From Fomitopsis serialis (lineage: Eukaryota > Basidiomycota > Agaricomycetes > Polyporales > Fomitopsidaceae): a stretch of 64,000 nt of DNA. The notes below the pieces were generated by a model. That model was given only the letters and a program-made list of their open reading frames with translations, did no database searches and was not told where the DNA came from. The stretch is taken from contig NW_025954962.1 of NCBI RefSeq assembly GCF_022376445.1, positions 1,674,001-1,738,000 on the forward strand, given 5' to 3'. Shown here in pieces: positions 35,890-47,970 of the stretch; the first letter of the stretch is position 1; every line of letters begins with the position of its first letter. A program made the translations under genes and the position numbers.

Positions 35890-38800
35890 TCACCACCCAG
35901 ACCTCCGCGACGACGACAAGCGACTGGGGGTGCTCGGCCTCGAGTTGTACGCCGAACCCATGTTGTACGCCGGCGTGGAGTACCCAGACCGGGTTCCGGG
36001 AAGACGGCTGTTCCCCCAAACCGGTGAGTCCATAGGCGTCGCAGGCCGCGAGTTGTGCTGCGACTGCATCGCAACACGGTAGGTGCTGTATTCGTTCAGA
36101 ATCCGCACAATATCGCGCGTCATGACGTCCAGCTCCTTGACCTCCATTCCGGAGAGCGAACGGTCCTGCGGGTTATCATCCTCATCACCAGATTCGTCCT
36201 CGTGGACATCGTGACGTTGAGGCATGCGCCGCGCATTAGGCTTCGACTTGCCCGCTATGATGCCCTCGAAGACACGAAGCATGCAAGCCTCCATCAACCT
36301 CTTCAACCGCTCGAGGTCGTCCAAAGCGTCCTGGCGGCCGATGATGGGCACCACTCGTCGCACTCCAATCCACGGAACGTCACTTCGATGTTGTGTGCTC
36401 CGAAGAGAATATAGGTCAATGGGTCGAGTCGTGAGGTGGTGACAAGGTACATTTCCGGGTTAGACTGGCCAGATGTCAGGTTTTGGCGTTTTTCGGCGTA
36501 GGCAATGATCTGTTTCTCCGTCGCTGCAGAGTGAGGGTCTTCCGATTCAGGTCTTTCGCGCTTGCGGTGGTTCACACTTGATGGATGAATGAAGACTCTC
36601 TGGAGAAGATCAGGCATTAGTTCATGGTGAGAAGACGACAGCAAACTCCGCCCACCTTATCCGTAGCTGTCGGTACATCCGTTCTCCCGTACGAATAGCG
36701 AACTTCGGTTGAGAAGCAATAGCAAGGAGGGTGGCAAGGAGGGGAAGTGAGTCGGCATTGCTGTTTAGCTCCGGCGGCACACCACCTCTTCTCATGTCCG
36801 TCCGTCCCGAGACATCGCCACCAGCTGAAAGGTCAATGACACCGATGGTGTACAACGACTGCAGGAGGTGGTCCTTGATCTTTTGGATCATGAGCAGCGT
36901 GGGCTTCGCCAAGAAGTTCTCCGAGCAAAATCGGTTCGCTTGCACGTACATACCCTTGCTCTGCATCTCCCACCACTGGTTGTACGCCCGGAGGGTGGCC
37001 AGAGCATCGGACCGGAAGTCATCCGTCGTGAAGGAGTTTTTCCTAGCGGCAGCCTCGAGCTTGAGGTGCATAGGCGCAAGGAACGGATCGCGGTTCGTCA
37101 GTATCGCGGCGAGCGTCAGCGCCTGATCCAGACATCTGAAGAAGCTGCCGTAGAGCACCAGCCTTCCCATCTGGACATCCACTGGGATCTGGAGAAGCAC
37201 GCGGCCGAGGGAGGTCAAGTTGTGCTGTTGGTCGAGGGCCCCGACCATCTCCAGCGCCTTCATGGCTGCCACGACGCGGTCTGACGCAGGCGGCTCGATC
37301 GTCTCCGCCAGCACCTCCTCGACAGTCATCCCAGGGAAGTTCAGCGCCTTGATGTGCATGACGACGTTGCTCAGGTCGACGCGCTTCATCTCGACGGTCT
37401 GGTGCGGGTGCAGGGCGTCGGAGAACCTGCGCGTCAGGATGCCGTAGTATTCGCCTGGCCTGTGACGTCCGGCACGACCCGCGCGTTGGTTCAGGTTGGA
37501 AGAGCCAACCCATGCGGATACGAGGGAGGAGATGTGACGCTCGGGGTCGTACCGTTGCTCTTTCACCCGCGCCGTATCGACGACATACACGACATCCGGA
37601 ATAGTCACCGACGTCTCAGCGATGTTTGTTGCCAGAATGATCCGGCGCACTCCTTCAGGCGGTGGCTCGAAGATAGCCTGCTGCTCCGCGATCGGGACGG
37701 ACGAGTGGAGAAGGTGCAGGCTGTACTTGCGCGAGTCGTTGAAGTTGATGTCGAGGAGATTTCCGCCAGTCAAGCCCTGCAGGCACTTCTGGACAGACAT
37801 GATGTCGTCCCAGCCCGGAAGGAAGCACAACACATGCCCATCCTCCGACCTGCGTAATACATGCGCAATCGTCAGCGCAACCAACGAAGCAGGCATGTCC
37901 AAGTCATCGTCCCGTGAGCTGTCGGGCCCAGCGGAAGCAGGTACTGGCATGTCAGAATCATGGCCGCGGCCGCGGCGCATCGTCGTACCCGTCATACCAA
38001 CAACAGCGGTAGAACCCAGTTGGTGAGTCAGGTACTTCTGGACGCTATCCTCTTGGAACACCCATGATGCACTACGCTCCTTCGAAACTTCGGGCAAGAA
38101 CTCGTCGAGGAACTTCTTGGTAACAGGGAACGCCCGCCCAGGGATCTCGATAACGCTCGCAGGCCGGTTCTTATCGTCCGGGAAGTACTCCTGGAAGAGT
38201 TTCGAGTCGATGGTGGCGCTCATGAGCACGACCTTCAGAGGCTTTCCGCGTGCCTTGCGGTCCGCGATCATCCGCTTCAGAACGACGAGCAAGAGGTCGT
38301 GTCCACATCCCGCTCGTGCACCTCGTCGACGAGTATATGCGTGACGTCGTCGAGGCTGCGCCCGGCCGAACTGTTCCCCTCGAGCGCGCTCTGCATGCGC
38401 TTAAGGAAGATACCAGTCGTGCAGAACGTCACGGAACCGTGCTCCTCCGGCAGATTGTGCTCGAACCGGACTTGGTACCCAACGCCCGACCCACGGCCCA
38501 CCGTCTCCGAACGCTCCTTCGCGACACGATCCGCCACGCTGATAGCGGCAATACGCCTGGGCTGCGTGCATACGATGTTGCATTTTGCGCCCTCCCCGCG
38601 GTCGATCATTTCGTCGAGGATGATCTGCGGGATCTGCGTCGTTTTTCCGGAGCCCGTCGCGGCCATGCAGATAGTGACTTCGTTGTCGCGGATGTGCTCC
38701 AGCAGCTCCGCAGATTTCGTGTATACCGGAAGGCCAGCGCGCTGCTCGCGCATCTTTACAACCTTCGGGTCGGTAGAGACGAGGTATTCCTCGCGCCGCT

Positions 38801-40341
38801 GCTTCAGCTGCGCGGACTTATTCTCCAAGAAGGTATGCGGGACTGGTCTGCGATACAGCAGGCGAGGGCCGCTGGGAACGCTCGATCCTTGGGCTTCGTC
38901 ATCCGGTTGCGCGCCAGACTTCGTATATGGCCGGTTTTGGTACAGTTTACTCTTTCTGATGTCATTGCAGAGATCCTCGATACGGTCCTGCAGCGACTCG
39001 TCGATCTGGAAGAGCACCCGTGGCGCGAGACCGAGGTCCTTGCCAGTCTTCTGGTCCTTCAGAAATTCCGCCCAGATCTGGTGATCGCACTGTTCGAGGT
39101 ACTGAGTCACGTCTACATAGCAACTCAGCATGGAGTTCTTTTTGTTGGTGCCCTTGCTGAAACCGATCCGCCGCCCGTCGACGATCATTTCCGCCTGCCA
39201 TGCCGTCGCGCCACCACCACGATGTGGGGTTTTGAAGGGCGTATACGTGAGTTCAGGGCGGCCGAAGCCGAAGCGACGGCAGTAGTACTCCATGAACTGG
39301 CGTGCCTTTTCATAGTCCACCTTGGTCCCGTCAGAGAGAGAGATCTCCGTTGGAGAGTATGCTACGTCTTCTGCAGGAGCCTTTTTGGCTTGTTTTGCAC
39401 CCGAAGACTTGCTAAACTGAAATGATCACGACCATCAGTGACAACCGAGAGCGACAGAGAACTAGGAACGACGCCGTGCATGAGCGTGACAGCGCCAGGA
39501 CGACCGCACCAGGTGCGCCGCCTCGAACGGTCACTTGAGTAGGACGAACGTGCAGAGCAGGTTCGCGCCTCACAAGTGCCCGTTCGAGGCGACATGCAAT
39601 ATACCTGGCATCGTACACTGCCGCCAATGTTGAAGCAGTGTCATCAAGCGGTGACCTCGGTCGTCCCGGCCGCTTGCAGAAGGGAGGGGATGGGGGTGAG
39701 AGGTAAGGAGACATCTGGATACGCACCACACCAAGACCGTCCAACTGATATAACGCGCTCAGCGCCGCCAGCTTCTCAGACTCCTTCCTGTTGGCATGGT
39801 CTCCGCCTGCTGTGATATCGATATCGGGGCCTTGTACTCGGACTGTCGTTCTCCATAGCGTCTGCCCGTTTGCGGCGATGCCCAGCACGGACTCGTACTC
39901 GGGCATGGTGTTGAGCGTACCCTTGCAGTAGTTCGTGAGCGGAGACTTTGGATTTTCAGCCCATAGTGTCTTCAGAGGCTTCGTCTCGAATGTCGACCGA
40001 ATGTAGTCCTCGCTGCACACCGGCTCGGGCAGTGTAGGTTGCTGCCGTCCTGAAGCAGCCGGCGCTTTGCCTCGGCGACCCTTACTGCTAGACGAGCGTG
40101 AAGGACCTGGTGGAGGTGCGCGAGCAAGATGAGACATTGGGCGGCGCGAAGTAGAGCCTGAAGGTGTCATGGTGGACCTGGAGGACGAGGGGAGATGGTC
40201 GCCTTCTACTTTTGGGACCTTGCCGGGGCGCTGGTCGGGATCAGATGGCGGACGAGTGGACGGCGAGGGGGTGCGAGAGAAGGGGCGCTTGAGGGACGGG
40301 GACGAGGAGAGAGCGAAGCGTTTAGCAGGGTCTACTTGCAT
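35890..40341 (-). CDS. dsRBD-containing DExH RNA helicase (DHX9/36/57-like), two frameshifts
   Basis: ATP-dependent RNA helicase of about 1,400 residues. The start used (MQVDPAKRFALSS) is tentative. A Ser/Pro-rich leader precedes two double-stranded-RNA-binding-like domains: SPLTNYCKGTLNTMPEYESV with GGDHANRKESEKLAALSALY, and DYEKARQFMEYYCRRFGFGR with GGGATAWQAEMIVDGRRIGF. Helicase motifs are I ATGSGKTTQIPQI, Ia CTQPRRIAAISVADRVA, II ILVDEVHERDVD, III VVLMSATID, V FNIAETSVTIPDV-type (LATNIAETSVTIPDVVYVVD) and VI LNQRAGRAGRHRPGEYY. HA2 and OB regions and a Ser-rich tail follow. One base is missing near 38298 (DVDT to LLLVVLKRM) and another near 36350 (LECDEW to PIIGRQDALDD). Both are C/G-run losses; otherwise the protein is continuous. 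Confidence 0.9.
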
Positions 40342-40906
40342 GAGGAAACTGCGCCTGGGCAGAAGAAAGGCAAGGCGCATATGTGACAGCCAACCGACAC
40401 CAATCTGCGGACGCATCAGGCTTGAGCTTGCTCGCAGGAGCATTCCCGGGTCGCGACTAACCTGCAGCACTACCTGCCCTTGCTCTTTCACAAGTACGGG
40501 CACGAAGTGTTAGCACCCTGTGCAGTCGACGACTCAAGCCTGCTTTGACGGCGGCGGTGGGAGATGAAGGACACAAAGCCGTGCTAGCGACTGTCCGCCC
40601 GCGCCCTCCGCCCGGCTAAAGCGACGTCAAATTGCCCGCCACCGCACCGGCAATTTCCGACAGCCTCGTTCACTCGTTAGACTTGTGTTTTGTCTGGCCA
40701 AGTGCATCACCATTCGCTATCCTCAACACTACGCCTCGCTCTTTCTGTGCAGCAATTGCGTTTTGTGAGTGAGTGAGACGGGACATCGCGGCATAGGTTC
40801 TGAGAGTCTAGTACGTATTCAATACGTACGTGGTAACTGAGTATCGCTGATCCACCTGCACAGGCCATTCTGCCCCGTTGGAGCTCTACACTCTATACGT
40901 TGTGCA
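40342..40906. other. Intergenic upstream of the helicase
   Basis: About 560 bp between the helicase start and the end of the first hydrolase gene. A minus-strand frame extends the helicase upstream to 40503 and could add an extra exon. No other gene is seen. Confidence 0.35.
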
Positions 40907-42168
40907 TCACCGTATGAGCTTGGCCAACAGCGTCATCGTCCTCTCAGGCTCGTTCCAGTGCGGCTACGCAAACCGTCAGAGCAAATCCACTAATTCCCGG
41001 CCTTCGACTTACCATATGGTTTGCGCCCCGGTATCGGATGAATTCCACTTCCTTGCACCTTCTGGCCAGTCTTGCATCTGCCGCGCAAAATGCCATGCAG
41101 CCATACTACCTCTGCAACGGACTTGTCGCACCAGACGAGCTTCGTCTGCAGATGTGGCCAAGTTGACGCGTCGCACATACCCAACTGCACCATCTCCCTG
41201 TGCACCGCTTCGCCGAAGTTCATATGCAGCAACTGGGATCGCTCGGCTACCCCTGAATCAGTGACTTCGTCGTGCTCTTGATACAACACACGGTCGGCGC
41301 TGTCCATGTGCTCCGAAGACGAATCTGTACTGGGATATTGGACAAGACCCGCGCGCACTTCTTCTAGCGTCGCAAAAGGGAACGTTATGATTTCCGGGAT
41401 TCGATGCGCGTAATATGCTGTCACCCAGCGTTGGAATGCGCGGCCTTTGTCCTTTGCTAAGATCCGCGTGTCGAGGAGTGGATGGTACAACCCCGCCACG
41501 GCTTGCATCGGTACGCCCAGCGCATGGCAACTACCATCTGGATTACAGTGCGTGGACTGAGACATTGAAAACTCATTCGTCGTGGAAACCTCACTAACTC
41601 ACCCAGGAAAATGATGCTTTTTAAGTACGAACCCAGCCTCCACTTGTCTTGCTGCGGGAGTGTCGCTGCCTGTGCCAGGAATGCCATCGCTATAGCGACC
41701 CCCCATGACCAGGCAAGGAGAGCCAGTCCGCCTCCGCAAGTGTTGTGGTCTACCTGAGGACTGGGTGCTACAGGAATATTTTCGTTCAGGATGTACCAGC
41801 GTAGGAATGTGGCGATCTCCAATCCGCGCTGTTGCAGGATTGATCGTTGCGTTTCTAGCTTCGTGCTCCTTAGTGCACACAGCTCGGCCCAGGAATATGA
41901 AGTCGACCCGGGGTAGTCGCGTAAGTTCACCATGACAAGACGTATGCCACGTTGCAGTGCGTAAGGAATCATGGGCTTGAAGATCGCTACAGGACGTTCA
42001 TTCTTGTCACGCACAACTCAATTGCATGTCGAGACAAGATTGCTCACCGCCGTGGAAGACACCACCGTGTAGGAGCACAAGAGTCGTGTAATTCGGACAG
42101 GCCCATGGTATACCGCTATCCTCGTACCATAGGTGCGTTCCCTTGTCGTCTACTGGGGCTAATGGCAT
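40907..42168 (-). CDS. Alpha/beta hydrolase 1 of the array (two frameshifts)
   Basis: First of four paralogues. It starts MPLAPVDDKGTHLWYEDSGI and continues YTTLVLLHGGVFHG, the beta-strand and oxyanion region. After an intron come PMIPYALQRGIRLVMVNLRD and YPGSTSYSWAELCALRS. The nucleophile elbow is LALLAWSWGVAIAM, with Ala in place of the first Gly of GxSxG. Acid-region TKLVWCDKSVAEVV and His-region RYRGANHM follow, then a short last exon PHWNEPERTMTLLAKLIR. Bases are missing near 41106 and near 41048; with one more base at each the frame runs AWHFARQMQDWPEGARK and then to the catalytic His. Substrate unknown. The same exon plan and C-terminal PHW..P.RT...L motif occur in the other copies. 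Confidence 0.72.
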
Positions 42169-42786
42169 AGTGAGTTGGCTGACAGGGGTTGGTCTCCTAG
42201 GATCGGCCTAATTGCGCTCGTCCAGGTGGGAACATAGCCTGTTCGCTCCCTTGATACCATCACTGCTGGTGCGTGCGAGTGATAGTACTGCGGGTATCAA
42301 ATCGCAACAATCGTCTCCGAACAATGGTGCACAATGTATGGTGAACGGAGGCATGTCTCGTCCTGAGATCGCTCTCGCAACATATGTAGCGGTGCGTGTT
42401 TCCCAAGTGTATCGAGTGGCAGCGGCAGGTCGTAACTCACAGTCTTGATAGTCGAGACGACTCCGACCACAGTGATGTATTCTAAGCGTACCAGATGCGT
42501 TACCTAGGCTGTCGAGGAGCGCTGGGACATAGCGGCCGCCTAACCGCACTGGCGTCTGCGGCAGAGATGCCCCAGCGGCGCGGTGTTGATACGACTCCGA
42601 CTTGATCTAGGTTTGCTCGACGAGGAATCCGAAATATCGAGGTAAGAACCTAACGGAGGGAAGAAAACTGCGTAACTGATGTACGAAGTACGATTAGTAT
42701 CACTATTTAAGCCTTCCGCAGTCCAGGTTTCCACTACGATGCTGGACTGGCAACAAGATGCCTGCGGATATGATTGCAGAGCAAAC
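42169..42786. other. Spacer between hydrolase copies 1 and 2
   Basis: About 620 bp with no recognised gene. It should contain the promoter of copy 1. Confidence 0.4.
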
Positions 42787-43399
42787 TCAGATCAATTTGG
42801 CCAGGAGGTTCATGGTACGGTCCGGCTCGTCCCAATGCGGCTGAAGACGGTTGATCAGACTCGGCGACCTGAAAGGGGGTTCAACGGTCTACTCACGAAA
42901 TGGTTAGCTCCTTCAAACCGCACAACGTCGATCTTCCTCGCGTTCGAAGGCCAAAGGTCCTGGATCTGCCTCGCGAGATACCAGGTAGACATCACTGTCT
43001 CCGGAGGGGACATGTCGCACCACACCAACGATACGCGGAGGCGGGGACACGTCGACGCATCCAGCAACGCAGCATCCAGGTTCTCCTTGCACAGCGCTGG
43101 GTCTACGTTGTAATAGAGAGGGTGTGAGCGCGTGATGACTGCCGGGTCTGTGATCTCCGCGAGCTCCTCCGCTGACATGTTGACCACAGAGGGCACACGG
43201 TTCGGGGGCGGGTCCCTGATAGGCGCCTCGGCGATTCCCTTGCGCAACTCGTCAAGCGTCACAGACGGGAAGGAGGAAAGGAGGGAAGGTGAGTGAGCAT
43301 AGTAGCCGGACACCCAGTGCGCAAAGGCCGCGCTCTTCCCCTCGGCCGGAATCTTAGGATCCCGAGTCGGAGAGTACATCCCTTCCATGATTACACGCG

Positions 43400-43402
43400 G
43401 GA
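43400..43402. repeat. Left 3-bp target-site duplication GGA of the palindromic element
   Basis: GGA directly precedes the left CACTG end at 43403 and is matched by GGA after the right end. The hydrolase reading frame needs only one copy. Confidence 0.75.
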
Positions 43403-45638
43403 CACTGGACGAAAATTGCGATATTTTCATGTGAAAGATTGTAAACAAGAGGCCAAACAATTTTTGTGTATTTCATCTGAGAATGATCTTCAAAATGATT
43501 GAAAATATCTTTGCTCTCCTTCTTAGTGAAAGATTGGAAAAGGATTGATGAGAGCTTTGAAATCATTTGATTGCTGTCATACATGTGTCTTTCTGCCTCA
43601 ATGATTCAATAAGTATATGAGGCATACTAGCAATCAATTTGACTCTAATGATTACAGAAAGATACAAAACCAGAACTTGAAGTCCTGATTGTCAATCCTT
43701 GCTTGAACTTTCTGTTGAGAATGATAGTGATTTGGTTTTGAATCTTATGGCCTTGAAGTATTGAAGAAAGATGGTAAACAATGATCATAGAACAGGATTT
43801 CAAATCTTATTAACAGATTTTGTGGCCAATGATAAGAAGGATATTATGAATCCAGTCTCTATCAGTGTACATCTTGCTACAGTGCATATTGTGTCATGTT
43901 CTGCATATGTTTACTAGGTTTTATCATGAATGATTTAAAAAAGATTGCAGACATTTTTCTCTATCTTTTGGCAAGAAGGATCACTTTATTATGCTAGATG
44001 GCCAGGCATCATGGTTGTATGGTACATCTGTGATCCAGCCATCATTCATTCAGAGATCATTAGCTTTGAAAGATATATAATGGATTGTCACACCCTGTTA
44101 TGAATCCTTTTGCCATCATGTTCCATGAAGGATGTCAAAATGATTGTCACACCCTGTTATGAATCTTTTTGTGATCACTTTCCTCAAAAGATACATAAAT
44201 GATTGTGACAGACTGTGAATTTGCAAGGGGTTTAACTCAGTCACAAACAGAGCTATCATAGCAGCAATCATGTACAGCTGTGGACACTGTGCCACTGTGG
44301 TGGTCCCTGCCAAACAGAGGCTATGAATGGTCTGTGCCACATGCATTCCATATATGACATTCTCTTTTGCTCAATCAGGGTCAGCATTTACCCCCATTCA
44401 CAATGTACACAGAAGTGCAGAGTACAACACAACTTACTTCCAAGTGTAGTGTGTGATGCAGGAATGTATTGTACATGCTACAATACACACTGAGATGTAC
44501 ATTGTGAGTGGCACAGCACATTGATGTACTTCAATGAATGTGATGCACATCTGGATATACATTGTACATAGTCATATAGAGCATGGCCTGCTTGGTCAAG
44601 GCCAATGTATGTGGGAATGTATCATACATGCTACGATGTACACTGGGATGTACATTGTGAGTGGCACAGCACATTGATATAGTTCAGCCAATGCAATGTA
44701 CATGTGGATGCACATTATGCATAGTCACCAGAGCATGGCCTGTTTTATCAAGGCCAATGTATGCAAGATTGTACTGTACATGTAATGATGTACATTGGGA
44801 TGTACAATGCAAGCGGCTGAGCATGTTAATGTACCTCAACAAATGCCATGTGCATCTGTATATACATTGTGCATTGCCAATAGACCATAGCCTGCTTGGT
44901 CAAGATCAATATATGCAGGAATATACTGTACTTGATACAATGTACACTGGGATGTACATTGTGAGTGGCACAGCACATTAATGTACCTCAACAAATGCCA
45001 TGTGCATCTGTATGTACATTGTGCATTGCCAATAGACCATAGCCTGCTTGGTCAAGGTTAATATATGCAGGAATGTACCATACATGCTATGATGTACACT
45101 GGGATGTACATCATGAGTGGCACAGCACATTAATGTACCTCAATAAATGCAATGCACATCTGGATGTACATTATGCATAGTCAAATGGAGCATGGCCTGC
45201 TTCATCAAGGCCAATGCACATGGGAAAATATCATACATGCTACAATGTATACTGGGATGTACATTGTGAGTGGCACAGCAAGTTAATGTACTTCAGCCAA
45301 TGTGATGTGCATCTGGATGTACACTATGCATAGTCAATAGAGCATGGCCTGCATGGTCAAGGTCAATGTATGCAGCAATGTACTGTACATGCTATGATGT
45401 ACACTGGGATGTACATAGTGAGTGGCACAGCACATTCATGTACTTTAATGAACATAATGCACATCTGAATGTACATATTGCATTGTCAACAGAGCATGAC
45501 CTGCTTGGTTAATGTTGGTGTATGTGGCAATATACTGTATGTGCTACATTGTACATTGACATGTACACTGCAAGTAGCAGAGCACATTGATGTACTTCAA
45601 CCAATGCAACATACATCTCAATGTATATTGTGCATAGT
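43403..45638 (+). repeat. Left arm of the palindrome
   Basis: 2,236 bp. The outer part includes two copies, about 57 bp apart, of a unit that starts TTGTCACACCCTGTTATGAA (near 44086 and 44142). The inner part is a 152-bp tandem array. The arm ends TTGTGCATAGT at the core. Confidence 0.85.
44353..45638. repeat. 152-bp tandem repeat array, left arm (about 8 copies)
   Basis: The marker GTGAGTGGCACAGCACATT and its variants recur near 44504, 44657, 44808, 44961, 45113, 45265, 45418 and 45570, a steady period of 151-153 bp. Units differ by scattered substitutions. They contain many TGTACA palindromes (for example GATGTACATTG) and a stretch GAGCATGGCCTGCTTGGTCA. Confidence 0.85.
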
Positions 45639-45667
45639 GGCATGAGTGAGTAAACCATGCTCTATTG
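45639..45667. other. 29-bp core between the palindrome arms
   Basis: The only non-palindromic part of the element. Its reverse complement continues the tandem-repeat unit (CAATAGAGCATGG), so the core is a leftover piece of repeat and not a foreign insert. Confidence 0.7.
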
Positions 45668-47903
45668 ACTATGCACAATATACATTGAGATGTATGTTGC
45701 ATTGGTTGAAGTACATCAATGTGCTCTGCTACTTGCAGTGTACATGTCAATGTACAATGTAGCACATACAGTATATTGCCACATACACCAACATTAACCA
45801 AGCAGGTCATGCTCTGTTGACAATGCAATATGTACATTCAGATGTGCATTATGTTCATTAAAGTACATGAATGTGCTGTGCCACTCACTATGTACATCCC
45901 AGTGTACATCATAGCATGTACAGTACATTGCTGCATACATTGACCTTGACCATGCAGGCCATGCTCTATTGACTATGCATAGTGTACATCCAGATGCACA
46001 TCACATTGGCTGAAGTACATTAACTTGCTGTGCCACTCACAATGTACATCCCAGTATACATTGTAGCATGTATGATATTTTCCCATGTGCATTGGCCTTG
46101 ATGAAGCAGGCCATGCTCCATTTGACTATGCATAATGTACATCCAGATGTGCATTGCATTTATTGAGGTACATTAATGTGCTGTGCCACTCATGATGTAC
46201 ATCCCAGTGTACATCATAGCATGTATGGTACATTCCTGCATATATTAACCTTGACCAAGCAGGCTATGGTCTATTGGCAATGCACAATGTACATACAGAT
46301 GCACATGGCATTTGTTGAGGTACATTAATGTGCTGTGCCACTCACAATGTACATCCCAGTGTACATTGTATCAAGTACAGTATATTCCTGCATATATTGA
46401 TCTTGACCAAGCAGGCTATGGTCTATTGGCAATGCACAATGTATATACAGATGCACATGGCATTTGTTGAGGTACATTAACATGCTCAGCCGCTTGCATT
46501 GTACATCCCAATGTACATCATTACATGTACAGTACAATCTTGCATACATTGGCCTTGATAAAACAGGCCATGCTCTGGTGACTATGCATAATGTGCATCC
46601 ACATGTACATTGCATTGGCTGAACTATATCAATGTGCTGTGCCACTCACAATGTACATCCCAGTGTACATCGTAGCATGTATGATACATTCCCACATACA
46701 TTGGCCTTGACCAAGCAGGCCATGCTCTATATGACTATGTACAATGTATATCCAGATGTGCATCACATTCATTGAAGTACATCAATGTGCTGTGCCACTC
46801 ACAATGTACATCTCAGTGTGTATTGTAGCATGTACAATACATTCCTGCATCACACACTACACTTGGAAGTAAGTTGTGTTGTACTCTGCACTTCTGTGTA
46901 CATTGTGAATGGGGGTAAATGCTGACCCTGATTGAGCAAAAGAGAATGTCATATATGGAATGCATGTGGCACAGACCATTCATAGCCTCTGTTTGGCAGG
47001 GACCACCACAGTGGCACAGTGTCCACAGCTGTACATGATTGCTGCTATGATAGCTCTGTTTGTGACTGAGTTAAACCCCTTGCAAATTCACAGTCTGTCA
47101 CAATCATTTATGTATCTTTTGAGGAAAGTGATCACAAAAAGATTCATAACAGGGTGTGACAATCATTTTGACATCCTTCATGGAACATGATGGCAAAAGG
47201 ATTCATAACAGGGTGTGACAATCCATTATATATCTTTCAAAGCTAATGATCTCTGAATGAATGATGGCTGGATCACAGATGTACCATACAACCATGATGC
47301 CTGGCCATCTAGCATAATAAAGTGATCCTTCTTGCCAAAAGATAGAGAAAAATGTCTGCAATCTTTTTTAAATCATTCATGATAAAACCTAGTAAACATA
47401 TGCAGAACATGACACAATATGCACTGTAGCAAGATGTACACTGATAGAGACTGGATTCATAATATCCTTCTTATCATTGGCCACAAAATCTGTTAATAAG
47501 ATTTGAAATCCTGTTCTATGATCATTGTTTACCATCTTTCTTCAATACTTCAAGGCCATAAGATTCAAAACCAAATCACTATCATTCTCAACAGAAAGTT
47601 CAAGCAAGGATTGACAATCAGGACTTCAAGTTCTGGTTTTGTATCTTTCTGTAATCATTAGAGTCAAATTGATTGCTAGTATGCCTCATATACTTATTGA
47701 ATCATTGAGGCAGAAAGACACATGTATGACAGCAATCAAATGATTTCAAAGCTCTCATCAATCCTTTTCCAATCTTTCACTAAGAAGGAGAGCAAAGATA
47801 TTTTCAATCATTTTGAAGATCATTCTCAGATGAAATACACAAAAATTGTTTGGCCTCTTGTTTACAATCTTTCACATGAAAATATCGCAATTTTCGTCCA
47901 GTG
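45668..47903 (-). repeat. Right arm of the palindrome
   Basis: Reverse complement of the left arm over its whole 2,236 bp as far as I can compare. It includes the mirrored 152-bp array (about 45668-46953), the 57-bp duplication, and the terminal CGCAATTTTCGTCCAGTG. Confidence 0.85.
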
Positions 47904-47906
47904 GGA
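47904..47906. repeat. Right 3-bp target-site duplication GGA of the palindromic element
   Basis: GGA directly follows the right end CCAGTG and matches the left copy at 43400-43402. Confidence 0.75.
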
Positions 47907-47966
47907 CACCGAGCCCGTGACGGCTACAGTCTACAGTAAACCTAGGTGAGCCAATCTGTCATGGAC

Positions 47967-47970
47967 ACGA
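47967..47970. repeat. Left 4-bp target-site duplication ACGA of the LTR element
   Basis: ACGA precedes the LTR end TGACGCGACC at 47971 and is repeated at 60136-60139 after the other LTR end. It lies inside intron 2 of hydrolase copy 2. Confidence 0.7.

Larger units (their letters stand above)
43403..47903. mobile_element. 4.5-kb foldback-type palindromic element with CACTG ends
   Basis: Two inverted arms (43403-45638 and 45668-47903, each 2,236 bp) surround a 29-bp core. Translated frames from mirror positions are identical, so the arms are essentially perfect copies. Each end begins CACTGGACGAAAATTGCG, and GGA flanks both sides, which fits the CACTG termini and 3-bp target duplication of CACTA/EnSpm-type DNA transposons. 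It is AT-rich against GC-rich surroundings and has no credible coding capacity. The outer about 950 bp of each arm is single-copy with a small 57-bp duplication. The inner part is a 152-bp tandem repeat. This is the structure of foldback elements. It disrupts hydrolase copy 2 in its third exon. Confidence 0.8.

Noticed and set aside
38250..39425. 391-codon open frame on the plus strand opposite the helicase
   Set aside because: It is antisense to conserved helicase motifs and has an Arg/Leu/Val-rich translation typical of the complement of GC-rich codons. No domain or start context supports it.
43354..47949. Open frames of 75-106 codons in the palindrome, identical on both arms
   Set aside because: Their identity follows from the inverted repeat itself. 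They are low in complexity, follow the 152-bp repeat, and have no family signature.
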